Source: Actinomadura meyerae
Lineage (GTDB): Bacteria > Actinomycetota > Actinomycetes > Streptosporangiales > Streptosporangiaceae
Reading direction: 5' to 3'
DNA: 60,505 nucleotides
Assembly: GCF_900188445.1 (NCBI RefSeq)
Contig: NZ_FZOR01000050.1
Span: forward strand, 1-60,505
In this document: positions 1 through 8,546 of the stretch, one piece after another
Layout: the number at the start of each line of letters is the position of its first letter
Position numbering within the stretch: position 1 is the first letter of the stretch
Notes under the pieces: generated by a model
What the model saw: the letters and a program-made list of their open reading frames with translations, nothing else
What the model was told of the DNA's origin: nothing
Databases searched by the model: none
Position numbers and translations under genes: made by a program

Positions 1-146
1 GACAACCTCATCTAGCAGGAGCTTCACTCATTCGCAGCCCACTTCCGTCACCCACGACGAACCTGTGACCTGCACACTCAGGTTGGAATGGGCTCCGGGA
101 TGAACTGAAGGAAAACGCTCGCATGCGTTACATCGGGCGCATTCGG

Positions 147-797
147 TCAGTTGACATCATTCCCGTCCCTTTTGGCCTGTTCTTTGACGTCCTTGAGGAT
201 GACCATCACCATGCGGATCATGACTTGCGTGGCCTCCGCGACGGAGAGGCCGAGATCGTCGCGGCCGCCCATCCACGTCGGCCACGTGCAGGCCACCATC
301 AGGGCGCTCACGAGTTCGTCGGCCTCCGCGCCGGCCAGCGCTATCTCCGGGGCGAATGTCAGGCCGATGTCGGTGCGCAGCCGCTCGTTGTGCCGTCTGC
401 GGTTCCGCCTCAGCTGCGCCGAGAACGGAAGGCGCACCTGCGCGGCACGGGAGGCGCCGGCGATCGATTCGAGCATCGCCGCCCGTTGCCGGCAGAAGTC
501 GTTGACGCGCTCCTCCAGGGGCCGATCGGCGGGAATGACTGCATAGTGGGCGTACTGGACCTGGAGGGTCTTCTCCCCCGTCGCGGCGAAGAGGCTCTCG
601 AGGTCGGGAAAGTGGCTCCACAGCGTACGGAGGGATACGCCGGCACGCTCGGCGACCTGGGCCGCGGTCGGCCGCAGGTTGCCCTCCATCATCAGTGCCA
701 TGTTGGCGTCGACGATGGATGTTCTCGTCCGCTGCGCCCTCAGCGTCCGGCCGTCGGCCGCCGGCTTCCCGGACGACGCCGCCTCGCGCGAACTCAT
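147..797 (-). CDS. TetR/AcrR-family transcriptional regulator
   Basis: A 216-residue DNA-binding repressor of TetR type. The N-terminal half carries the helix-turn-helix (around residues 40-65, with AAQVAERAGVSLRTLWSHF), and the remainder is the helical ligand-binding domain. The ATG at 797 is chosen because AGGAGG lies about 8 bases before it; a longer upstream frame has no such site and would read into the hairpin at 845-873. It follows the catabolic operon on the same strand but is separated from it by that hairpin, so it is probably a separate transcript. It is a reasonable candidate for the protein that binds the TGCACT-type sites near 12.3, 12.6 and 30.6 kb, but that link is inferred only from position. 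Confidence 0.9.
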   Translation of the reverse strand: MSSREAASSGKPAADGRTLRAQRTRTSIVDANMALMMEGNLRPTAAQVAERAGVSLRTLWSHFPDLESLFAATGEKTLQVQYAHYAVIPADRPLEERVNDFCRQRAAMLESIAGASRAAQVRLPFSAQLRRNRRRHNERLRTDIGLTFAPEIALAGAEADELVSALMVACTWPTWMGGRDDLGLSVAEATQVMIRMVMVILKDVKEQAKRDGNDVN

Positions 798-844
798 GCC
801 GTAATACCTCCTGAAGGGATTTTCCCATGAGCGGCGGACGCCAG

Positions 845-873
845 GAGGCAGGACCACTCGGTGGTCCTGCCTC
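845..873 (-). terminator. Perfect hairpin after the first catabolic operon
   Basis: Arms GAGGCAGGACCAC and GTGGTCCTGCCTC (13 bp, perfect) enclose the loop TCG. It lies 21 bases beyond the stop codon of the enoyl-CoA hydratase gene, in the direction of transcription. No U-tract follows, which is common for actinobacterial terminators. Confidence 0.7.
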
Positions 874-893
874 TGGACATTCGCCGGTGGCGA

Positions 894-1745
894 TCAAATA
901 TTGTCATCGACAAGGTGGACCGGAAAGTCCTTCGTCTTGGAGAGCGTAAACCGCGGCGGCCGCTTCTCTCGGAAGGCGTTCACTCCCTCCGGCGCGTCCG
1001 TTTGCCGCCCCGCCCATCGGAAGAGTTCCCGCTCGAGCTCGAGCGCCGCGCTCCGGTCGGTCTCCTCGAGGAAGCGCCGCGCGACGAGTTTGGTGATGGC
1101 GGCCGAGACGGGCGCGACGTTCGCCGCGATGTCGGCGGCGATCCGGGTCGCGGCCGGCAGCACCTCCTCGGCCGGCACCGCCTGGGACGCGATGCCCAGC
1201 CCGACCGCCTCCGCCCCGGAGAAGATGCGCCCGGTCAGCAGCAGGTCCATGGCCCGGGAGTAGCCGATGAGGCGCGGCAGACTCCACAGCAGGTCGGCGT
1301 CGGGGATCACCCCCCGCCTGTTGAAGACGAACCCGAGCTTGGCCTCTTCCGCCACGACGATGATGTCGGCGCGGAGCGCCATCGTCATCCCGGCCCCGAC
1401 CGCGTGCCCGTTCACGGCCGCGATGACGGGGGTGCGGATGCGGTCGGCGGGGCGGTGCGGGCCGGGGTATCGCGCCTCGGCCTCGGCACGCGTCAGCGAG
1501 CCGTCGAACGTGCGGCCGGCGGGCAGCAGGCCGGCTCCGGCGCAGAAGGCCCGGCCGGCCCCGGTCAGGATGACCGCCCGGACGGCGTCGTCGGCCTCGA
1601 AACGGCCCAGTGCGTGGCCGATCTCCGCTGACATCAGCCAGTCCCAGCTGTTGAGCCGGTCGGGCCGGTTGAGGGTGATGATGCCGATCGGGCCATCACG
1701 GTCGACGAGGATCGACTCGTAGTCGGGTGCAGGGGTGCTTGTCAC
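894..1745 (-). CDS. Enoyl-CoA hydratase/isomerase (crotonase family)
   Basis: A 283-residue crotonase-fold protein, expected to hydrate or isomerise an enoyl-CoA intermediate in the cytoplasm. Visible family features are the N-terminal ITLNRPDRLNSW block, the CoA/oxyanion segment FCAGAG, and AAVNGHAVGAG around residues 110-120. The usual acidic catalytic segment (GxxPExG) appears as GVIPDADLLW, so the exact reaction is uncertain. The start is a GTG preceded by AGGAGG. It is the last gene of the operon that begins with the peptide-type ABC transporter and lies 39 bases after the smaller acyl-CoA dehydrogenase gene, so it probably acts on that pair's product. Confidence 0.88.
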   Translation of the reverse strand: MTSTPAPDYESILVDRDGPIGIITLNRPDRLNSWDWLMSAEIGHALGRFEADDAVRAVILTGAGRAFCAGAGLLPAGRTFDGSLTRAEAEARYPGPHRPADRIRTPVIAAVNGHAVGAGMTMALRADIIVVAEEAKLGFVFNRRGVIPDADLLWSLPRLIGYSRAMDLLLTGRIFSGAEAVGLGIASQAVPAEEVLPAATRIAADIAANVAPVSAAITKLVARRFLEETDRSAALELERELFRWAGRQTDAPEGVNAFREKRPPRFTLSKTKDFPVHLVDDNI

Positions 1746-1784
1746 GCGTCCTCCTGAGGAAGGGGCGGCCGGGGCCGGCCGGGG

Positions 1785-2897
1785 TCAGATGCCGATGAGG
1801 TCGGCGATGCGCCGGCGGTAGGCGCCCACGTCGCCGAACAGCATCAGGGAGGCCTTGGCCCGTTTGAAGTAGAGATGGGCGTCGTGCTCCCACGTCACGC
1901 CGATCCCCCCGTGGATCTGGAGGTTCTCGGCGGCGGCGCGGAAGTAAGCGTCGGCGGCGGTGGCTTTGGCGATCGCCGCCGCCTCGCCCAGCTCGTGCGG
2001 CGCGGCCTCCGCGCACCAGGCGGCGTACCGCGTCATCGCACGCGCGCCCTCCAGTTCGACCAGGACCTCGGCGCACTTGTGCTTGATGGCCTGGAACGAC
2101 CCGATCGGACGGCCGAACTGCTCTCGCACCTTGGCGTACGCCACGCTCATGTCCAGGCATGCCTGGGCTCCGCCGACCATCTCCGAGGCCAGCAGGACCT
2201 CGGCGTGGGAGAGCGCGAGGGTGAGGACATCGCGGCCGCGTCCCGGAGCGGACACCGGTGTCGCCGGCGCGTCGGCGAGGTCGACCCGCGCCAATCCCCG
2301 CGTCTGGTCGAGGGCCGGGAGCGCACGGACGCGCACGCCCGGCGCCTCGGTCTCGACGGCGAACAGGGTCGGGCCGTCGCGGCCCTCGGCGAGCACCAGC
2401 AGCACGGAGGCCGCCGCCCCGTCGAGGACGGGCGAGAAGCCTCCCGACACGGTCCACCCGGACTCGCCGTCACGCGCCCGGGCGGCCTCGGCGGTCGAGT
2501 CCCACAGGGCGCCGGGTGCCAGCCAGGCCACGCTGACGACCGCCGACCCGTCGGCGATCCTCCGCAGCAGCGCGGCGGCGGCGTCACCGGTCCCCGCCCT
2601 GAGGGCGGGCACGGCGAGGCCGACCGTGGCGAGCAGCGCACTAGGGGCCAGGGCGCGGCCCGTCTCCTCGGCCAGGTACGAGGCCTCCTGGAAGCCCAGT
2701 CCCGCGCCTCCGTGCTCCTCCGGCACGGCCAGGCCGGCCGCTCCCAGCTCGGTGGACATCCGCCGCCACAGCTCGCCATCGAAGGCGGTCTCGGTCTCCA
2801 TGATCTCCCGCACCCGGGTCAGCGGGCTCGCGGCGGCGAGGAAGCGCCGGGTCGTCTCCCGGAGCGCCTCCTGCTCCTCGGTGATCGCCAGGCTCAT
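1785..2897 (-). CDS. Acyl-CoA dehydrogenase, smaller subunit of a pair
   Basis: A 370-residue FAD-dependent acyl-CoA dehydrogenase. The family C-terminal signature HGGIGVTWEHDAHLYFKRAK is present near residues 330-350, and the middle beta-domain is shortened and divergent. The ATG at 2897 overlaps the stop of the preceding dehydrogenase gene as ATGA, implying translational coupling. Adjacent dehydrogenase genes of unequal size are typical of heteromeric (alpha2beta2) enzymes that act on bulky acyl-CoAs such as steroid side chains; that this pair forms such a heteromer is inferred from the arrangement. A paralogous pair lies at 23187-25585. Confidence 0.92.
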   Translation of the reverse strand: MSLAITEEQEALRETTRRFLAAASPLTRVREIMETETAFDGELWRRMSTELGAAGLAVPEEHGGAGLGFQEASYLAEETGRALAPSALLATVGLAVPALRAGTGDAAAALLRRIADGSAVVSVAWLAPGALWDSTAEAARARDGESGWTVSGGFSPVLDGAAASVLLVLAEGRDGPTLFAVETEAPGVRVRALPALDQTRGLARVDLADAPATPVSAPGRGRDVLTLALSHAEVLLASEMVGGAQACLDMSVAYAKVREQFGRPIGSFQAIKHKCAEVLVELEGARAMTRYAAWCAEAAPHELGEAAAIAKATAADAYFRAAAENLQIHGGIGVTWEHDAHLYFKRAKASLMLFGDVGAYRRRIADLIGI

Positions 2898-4129
2898 CGC
2901 GCGGCCTCCTTCGCGGGCGCGGGCTCCTTGGGAAGGCCGAGGACGCGCTCTCCGATGATGTTGCGCTGCACCTCCGCGGTGCCTCCCCAGATCGTGTGGG
3001 AACGGGCGGCCAGGAAGTCGTCCTGCCACTCGTCGAGTTCGTAGCCGGGTCCGGTGAGCAGCGCGTCCGGTCCGATCAGGTCCAGGGCGATCTCGGTGAG
3101 CCGGCGCTGGAACTCCGACCACCGGATCTTGCTCGTGGACCCGTTGGCCAGCCCCTGGCCGGCGCCTCCGGCGGCGAGGTCGGCGACCAGCCCGAGTCCC
3201 GTCGCCCGGATGACCTGGATCTGCGACCATGCCCAGCCCAGCTGCTCGCGCACCCGGACGTCGTCGCCGAGCCCGCGCTCGCGGACTTCGCCGACCAGCC
3301 GCCAGAACTGCCTCTCGAAGGCGGCGTGCTGCGTGGTGGCGCTCCCGCCGCGCTCGCTCCCGAGCGTGGTCATCGCCACGCGCCAGCCCTCGTTGAGGCC
3401 GCCGATGACGTTGGTGAGCGGCGTCCGGGCGTCGGTGAGGAAGGTCTCGGCGAAGAGCGCCTGACCCGTCATCCGCTTGATCGGACGGAACTCCACGCCG
3501 TTGGGCTCGCCGTCCACCCGCAGTGGCAGCAGGACATAGCTGATACCGCGGTGCTTCGGCGCCGCGGGGTCGGTGCGGACCAGGCAGAACATCCAGTTCG
3601 CCTTGTAGTAGCCCGAGGTCCAGATCTTCTGGCCGTTGATCACCAGGTCGGCGCCGTCGATCTCACCGCGGGTGCGCAACCCGGCCAGGTCCGAGCCGGC
3701 ACCGGGCTCGGAGAAGCCCTGGCAGTAATCGTGCTCGCCGCTGATGATCGGGGGCAGCACCCGCCGCTTCTGCTCCTCGGTGGCGTGCGCGATGACGGCC
3801 GGGCCCACCAGGCTCTCCCCCATGCCGCGGGTCAGGCGGGGGACGCCCGCACGCGCGAACTCCTCGTTCATCAGCGCGACCTCCACGCCCGAGAGCCCGC
3901 GGCCCCCGTACTCCCGGGGCCAGGCGACGCACATGTAACCCGCCTCGGTGAGCGTGTCCGCCCACCTGTCGAGGTGCGTCTTGAGCTCTGGATCGGGGAC
4001 GCGCGGCACCTCCGCCCCCCGCAGATGCGCCGGGGCGTTGCGCTCCAGCCACTCCCGGATCTCGGCGCGGAACTCCAGCGCGACGTCGCTGTACGGGATC
4101 GGGGAGATGTCCGATTCGAGCACCGTCAT
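2894..4129 (-). CDS. Acyl-CoA dehydrogenase, larger subunit of a pair
   Basis: A 411-residue acyl-CoA dehydrogenase. The flavin and substrate-binding segment CQGFSEPGAGSDLAGLRT (about residues 132-149) and the C-terminal SHTIWGGTAEVQRNIIGERV segment are clear. The protein is expected to introduce an alpha-beta double bond into an acyl-CoA, passing electrons to ETF. The ATG at 4129 has an AGAGGAA ribosome-binding site and overlaps the preceding CoA-transferase stop by four bases. It is the partner of the smaller dehydrogenase immediately downstream and closely resembles the protein at 24302-25585. Confidence 0.94.
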   Translation of the reverse strand: MTVLESDISPIPYSDVALEFRAEIREWLERNAPAHLRGAEVPRVPDPELKTHLDRWADTLTEAGYMCVAWPREYGGRGLSGVEVALMNEEFARAGVPRLTRGMGESLVGPAVIAHATEEQKRRVLPPIISGEHDYCQGFSEPGAGSDLAGLRTRGEIDGADLVINGQKIWTSGYYKANWMFCLVRTDPAAPKHRGISYVLLPLRVDGEPNGVEFRPIKRMTGQALFAETFLTDARTPLTNVIGGLNEGWRVAMTTLGSERGGSATTQHAAFERQFWRLVGEVRERGLGDDVRVREQLGWAWSQIQVIRATGLGLVADLAAGGAGQGLANGSTSKIRWSEFQRRLTEIALDLIGPDALLTGPGYELDEWQDDFLAARSHTIWGGTAEVQRNIIGERVLGLPKEPAPAKEAAR

Positions 4130-5493
4130 CGGCTCGTTTCCTCTCGTGCGGTCCGGGCCGGTGCGGGATCGGCCCGGGGTACGTGCGGCGTGTCGGTGTC
4201 GGCGGCCGGGGCGTCGGCGACGGCGCCGGCGCCGCGGAGGGCCGCGACGCGCCCGGCGTCGTAGCCGAGGAGGTCCCGCAGGACCTCGTCGTTGTGCTCA
4301 CCGAAGAGGGGCGCGGCGCGGCGGTGCGAGCCCGGTGTCCGGGAATGCCGGAAGGCGAGCGCGCTGTAGGCGCGCCGGCCGACCGCGGCGTGGTCGAGAT
4401 CGACCACCATCCCGCACTCGCGCATCGCGGGGCTCTCGGCGATCTCGTCTCCGCCGAGGACCGGGGCCGCGGGCACCCCCGCCGCCTGGAGGCGCTCGGC
4501 GAGCACCGCCTTGTCGTGCTCACGGGTGAGCTCGGCCAGGACGGCGTCGATCAGTTCCTGGGCGGACCGGCGGTCGTCGAGACGGCGGAAGGCGGGGTCG
4601 TCGGCGAGGCCGTGCGCCCCGAGCGTGGTGCACAGGGCCCGCCACTGCCGGTCGTCCCGCACCGCGATCGCGACCCATTCGTCCTCGCCCGCGCAGGGGT
4701 AGGCCCCGTGCGGGGCGGCGTAGGGGACGTGGTTCCCGTCGGGCGCCCACGTCGATCCCGTCTCGACCTGCTCCAGGATGTACTCGCCGATCCAGGAGGC
4801 CGCGGCCTCGACCTGGGGCACGAGGACCTGCGAGCCCCGCCCGGTGCGCTCCCGCAGTTCCAGGGCCGAGACGACCGCGGCGACGGCGTTCAGCCCTCCG
4901 ACCGGGTCCATCAGGGCGGGCCCGGTGAGGACGGGCATGCCGTCGGGGTAGCCCATGAGCGAGGTCATCCCGGCCGCGGGCTCCATCGTCTTGCCCATCC
5001 CCTGGTGGGAGGAGGACGGCCCTCCGGGCCCGAAGGCAGGCATCTCCACGACGATGATGCGGTCGTTGACCCGGGCGAGGTCGCGGCGGCCGATGCCGAG
5101 GCGGTCCAGGACGCCGGGGGTGAAGTTCGCCAGCAGCACATCGGAGCGGCGCACCAGGTCGTGCATCACGTCCATGGCCCCGGCCTGCTTGAGGTCCAGC
5201 GCGAGCGACCGCTTGTCGAGGTTCTGGGAATTGAACAGGACGCTGCGGTTCTGCGGGTCCTCCCCCGGCTCGGACTCGGGATAGTAGATCGGCGCGCCGC
5301 CGCGGCGCGTACCGCGCCAGGAGTCGGGGTGCCCGGGTGCCTCGACCTTGATCACGTCGGCGCCGAGGTAGGCCAGGCAGCGCCCGGCGAACGGCCCCGC
5401 CCAGGCGGTGGTGAACTCCAGGACGCGGACGCCGGAGAGGGGCCCGGCCGGCGTGCGGGATCCGGGCGGCGGCGCGGTCGGGGCGGCGGTCAC
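4126..5493 (-). CDS. CaiB/BaiF class III CoA-transferase, subunit with the catalytic Asp
   Basis: A 455-residue class III CoA-transferase that would move CoA from a donor thioester to a free acid. The N-terminal fold segment LEFTTAWAGPFAGRCLAYLG and the central HQGMGKTMEPAAG are seen. The segment ALMDPVGGLNA carries the Asp expected to form the glutamyl/aspartyl anhydride in this family. The start is a GTG at 5493 that overlaps the stop of the companion CoA-transferase as GTGA. Two adjacent class III genes suggest a heteromeric enzyme like the BbsEF type; this is the member that keeps the Asp. Confidence 0.92.
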   Translation of the reverse strand: MTAAPTAPPPGSRTPAGPLSGVRVLEFTTAWAGPFAGRCLAYLGADVIKVEAPGHPDSWRGTRRGGAPIYYPESEPGEDPQNRSVLFNSQNLDKRSLALDLKQAGAMDVMHDLVRRSDVLLANFTPGVLDRLGIGRRDLARVNDRIIVVEMPAFGPGGPSSSHQGMGKTMEPAAGMTSLMGYPDGMPVLTGPALMDPVGGLNAVAAVVSALELRERTGRGSQVLVPQVEAAASWIGEYILEQVETGSTWAPDGNHVPYAAPHGAYPCAGEDEWVAIAVRDDRQWRALCTTLGAHGLADDPAFRRLDDRRSAQELIDAVLAELTREHDKAVLAERLQAAGVPAAPVLGGDEIAESPAMRECGMVVDLDHAAVGRRAYSALAFRHSRTPGSHRRAAPLFGEHNDEVLRDLLGYDAGRVAALRGAGAVADAPAADTDTPHVPRADPAPARTAREETSR

Positions 5494-6605
5494 GCGGACC
5501 TCCGCCGGTTCTCGGAGCGGGCTGCCGGCAGCCGGGGGCTCGGCGACCGGACCTCCGTGACGGCGCCGTCGATGGTGAAGAGCGACCGCACGGCCGGTTC
5601 CTCGCCGCCGGGGCCGCGGACCCGCGACATCACCCGCCGGATCCGCCACTGCTCGGATTCCAGGAGATCGCCCAGGCCGCTGACCTTCTCGACGCTGACA
5701 CGTCCCCGCTGGCACGCCTCGACCACCTCGTCGGCGCGGCGCCCCGCCGCGCGCTCCTGCAGGACGGCGACGATCTCCTCCCAGTGCCGCAGCCGGTCCG
5801 CCGAGGTCTGGTACCGCGCGTCGTCGAGGAGGTGCTCGCATTCCAAGACCCTGCACACCGTGGGCCAGTTCCGGATCACGAAGAGCACGATCCACGCGTC
5901 CGCGCAGCGCAGCATCGCCAGGAAGCCCGGGTAGCTGCGGCGGGTGCCGTGGGTGCCGTTGTAGCTGTACTGGCTGACGAGGTTCTGCCCCATCGCGGCC
6001 AGCGATTCGAAGACGGTGGCGTTCACGCGCTGCCCGGTTCCGGAGCGGCGGCGCTCGTACAGGGCCGACACCACGGAGATGTAAGCCGTGGTCCCGGCGG
6101 CGTAGGAGGCTCGCTCACCGATCCCGTAGAGCGGTGCGCGATCGGCGAGGCCCGTGGTCTTCATGGCGCCTCCGAGCGCCTGGTGGATCATCTCCGAGAA
6201 CTGCCAGCCGCCGTAGAGGGAGCCCTCGGGGGCGTCTCCCACGACACAGTCGATCAGCTGCTCCCCGGCTCCACCGAGTGCCTCCGTCCCCTGGTCGCGC
6301 AGGATCACGTCCGCGCGGCCGGCCAGCTCCCGCAGGGCGCTCCGGTCGGCCGCGGAGCCGGGATCGTGCACGATGGACCGTTTGCCTTGGTTGAGGTGCC
6401 GGAAGAGGAACGAGTCGCCGTCGGCGCGCGGTCCCCGGTGGCGGGTGGGAGTGCCGCCCGGCGGCTCGACCAGCACCACGTCCGCCCCGTTCATCGCGAG
6501 CATCCGGCCGGCGTACTGACCGGCCACCGAGGTGCTGAGGTCGAGGACGACCACGCCCTCCAGCGGGGAGACCGCCCGGCCCAGCGGTTCAGGCGACGAC
6601 GACAT
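5490..6605 (-). CDS. CaiB/BaiF class III CoA-transferase, companion subunit
   Basis: A 371-residue class III CoA-transferase homologue beginning with VVVLDLSTSVAGQYAGRMLA. Where the catalytic Asp normally stands, before the conserved AG, this protein reads GERASYAAGTTAYI, with Ser instead of Asp. It is therefore probably a non-catalytic partner of the gene product that follows. The ATG at 6605 is preceded by AAAGGAG and overlaps the upstream permease gene by 17 bases. The paralogue at 26937-28058 also lacks the Asp. Confidence 0.9.
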   Translation of the reverse strand: MSSSPEPLGRAVSPLEGVVVLDLSTSVAGQYAGRMLAMNGADVVLVEPPGGTPTRHRGPRADGDSFLFRHLNQGKRSIVHDPGSAADRSALRELAGRADVILRDQGTEALGGAGEQLIDCVVGDAPEGSLYGGWQFSEMIHQALGGAMKTTGLADRAPLYGIGERASYAAGTTAYISVVSALYERRRSGTGQRVNATVFESLAAMGQNLVSQYSYNGTHGTRRSYPGFLAMLRCADAWIVLFVIRNWPTVCRVLECEHLLDDARYQTSADRLRHWEEIVAVLQERAAGRRADEVVEACQRGRVSVEKVSGLGDLLESEQWRIRRVMSRVRGPGGEEPAVRSLFTIDGAVTEVRSPSPRLPAARSENRRRSA

Positions 6606-7458
6606 CGTTCTCCTTTCGGTGGTCCGTGGAGAGGTCGGAGCTCATCCGGTCGCGCAGCGAGTCGCCGATGCGGTAGACGCACAGGACCACCGCGCCGAGG
6701 AGCAGGCCGGGCGGGAGGATCAGGAGCGGCGCCGACAGGATCTGCGAGTAGGCGTCGTTGAGGTCGCTCCCCCAGCTCGGCGTCGGCCGCTGGGGACCGA
6801 GGCCGAGGAACGCCAGGGCTCCCTGGATGACGAAGGTGAGGCCGGTATAGATGGTCATCTGGATGACGACCGGCCGCAGCGCCGTGGGCAGCACGTGCCG
6901 GATCAGCACGATCGGCGTCCAGACCCCCGAGAGCCGGGCGCTGGCCACGAAGTCCTGCTCGCGGGCCGCCAGCACGCCCGCCCGCGTCAGTTGCGCGGTG
7001 TTGGGGGCGAGGACGAGCCCGACCGCGACCATCGAGGTGATCAGGCCGACGCCGAGCGAACCGGTGATGGCGATCGCCAGCACCAGCAGCGGAAACGCGA
7101 TCATGAGATCGGAGATGCGCATCAGCACCGTGCCGACGTAGCGGGGCCAGAAACCGGCGATGGTCCCCCACGGCACGCCCAGCAGCATGGCGACCGCGAT
7201 GCAGACCGCCACGCCCCCGAAGGCGTTCCGCCCGCCCCAGATGAGGCGGCTCAGCACGTCGCGGCCGAAGCGGTCGGTGCCGAGCAGGTGGTCGGCACTC
7301 GGACCTTGCAGCTTGTTCGCCAGGTCCTGCGCCAGCGGGTCGTGTGGAGCGATCCAGGGCGCCAGCACCGCGGCCAGGAGGAGCACCGCCAGCACGGCCA
7401 TCGAGATCCACGCGCCGAGGGGCACCGCCCGCTGCCCGCGCGCCGGCCCGCGGCTCAT
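6589..7458 (-). CDS. ABC transporter permease, DppC/OppC type
   Basis: A 289-residue inner-membrane permease of the peptide/nickel (family 5) importers. One membrane helix near residues 15-38 is followed by the typical HLLGTDRFGRDVLSRLIWG block and about five more helices. The cytoplasmic EAA-like loop is visible as the region around VLAAREQDFVASARLSG. The ATG at 7458 overlaps the stop of the partner permease by four bases. With the DppB-like gene, the lipoprotein and the two ATPases it completes a five-part importer. Confidence 0.93.
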   Translation of the reverse strand: MSRGPARGQRAVPLGAWISMAVLAVLLLAAVLAPWIAPHDPLAQDLANKLQGPSADHLLGTDRFGRDVLSRLIWGGRNAFGGVAVCIAVAMLLGVPWGTIAGFWPRYVGTVLMRISDLMIAFPLLVLAIAITGSLGVGLITSMVAVGLVLAPNTAQLTRAGVLAAREQDFVASARLSGVWTPIVLIRHVLPTALRPVVIQMTIYTGLTFVIQGALAFLGLGPQRPTPSWGSDLNDAYSQILSAPLLILPPGLLLGAVVLCVYRIGDSLRDRMSSDLSTDHRKENDVVVA

Positions 7459-8546
7459 GACGCCCCCTTCCGGATCGCCGGATCGGCCAGCCCGGCCAGG
7501 ATGTCCACGACGAGGTTCACCAGCAGGGCGATGAAGACGAAGACGAGGACGACACCGAGGATGACCGGGAAGTCGAGCTGGCCGATGGCGGTGACGAGGG
7601 TCCGTCCGAGGCCGGGCAGCACGAATATCTGCTCGAGGATCAGGGTGGCCCCGAGCTGCCCGAGCGCCAGCAGGCCGACGACGTTCAGGATCGTCGGCAG
7701 CACGGAGCGGAAGGCGTAATGCCAGGTGACCTTCCGGTCGGACAGTCCCATGGCCCGCGCGGTCCGGACATGGTCGCTGGCCATGGCGTCGGCCATCGCG
7801 GCGCCGACCTGGCGGATCACGATGGCGCCGCCGCCGAGGATCATCGGCATCGCCGGAAGGATCATGTGGTAGACGTTCTGCACGGGATCCTGCGAGAAGG
7901 GTGTGAAGCCGAGTCTCGGCAGCAGCCGCAGCCACACCGAGAAGACCGTGATCAGGACCAGGGCCGCGAAGAAGTCCGGGACGGCCAGCCCCAGCCCGGA
8001 GACGCTCCGGATCCACCGGCCGGACCGCCGGGTGGCCCGCTTGCCCACGAAGACCCCGAGCGGGATGGCGAGCAGGCAGGTCCCCAGGATCGCGATGAAG
8101 GTCAGCTCCAGCGTCACCGGCAGGGTCTCCGCGATCGCCTCCGACACCGGGTAGCCGGTCTGGAAGGACGTCCCGAAGTCACCGATGAGCGCCTTTCCGA
8201 GCCATCCCAGGAACTGCTCCGGCAGCGGGCGGTCGAGCCCGAGCTGGTGCTCGACCAGGGCCACCGACTCCGGCGTCGCGTTCTCGCCCAGCCGGGCGTA
8301 GGCAGGGCCGCCGGGAATGATCTTGACGAGGAGGAAGGTGAACAGGCCGGCCCCGACCGCCGTGGGCGGGAACAGCAGCAGCCGCACGAGGAGGAACCTG
8401 CCGAAGGTCCCCCGGCCTCCCAGGCCCCTGCCGCGGCCGCGGTGCTCGGTTTCCGGGGTCGGGGCCGCCTCGGTCGCGGCCGGCCGCTTCAGGTCGCCGG
8501 CCGAGTCCTCTCGCGCCGCCGCGGCGCCGGTCGGCCGCGCCATCAC
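7455..8546 (-). CDS. ABC transporter permease, DppB/OppB type
   Basis: A 363-residue permease with an unusually long, charged and Pro/Gly-rich N-terminal extension (about 50 residues) before the first membrane helix near residues 55-75. The rest follows the DppB pattern: the periplasmic segment LGLDRPLPEQFLGWLGKALI, further helices, and the EAA loop ASDHVRTARAMGLSDRKVTW. The start is GTG at 8546 (GTGA overlap with the binding-protein gene), or the ATG immediately after it at 8543. It pairs with the DppC-type permease. Confidence 0.92.
   Translation of the reverse strand: MMARPTGAAAAREDSAGDLKRPAATEAAPTPETEHRGRGRGLGGRGTFGRFLLVRLLLFPPTAVGAGLFTFLLVKIIPGGPAYARLGENATPESVALVEHQLGLDRPLPEQFLGWLGKALIGDFGTSFQTGYPVSEAIAETLPVTLELTFIAILGTCLLAIPLGVFVGKRATRRSGRWIRSVSGLGLAVPDFFAALVLITVFSVWLRLLPRLGFTPFSQDPVQNVYHMILPAMPMILGGGAIVIRQVGAAMADAMASDHVRTARAMGLSDRKVTWHYAFRSVLPTILNVVGLLALGQLGATLILEQIFVLPGLGRTLVTAIGQLDFPVILGVVLVFVFIALLVNLVVDILAGLADPAIRKGAS

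Noticed and set aside
1..146. Possible gene end or regulatory element before the first TetR gene
   Set aside because: No frame, hairpin or motif could be supported in this short stretch.
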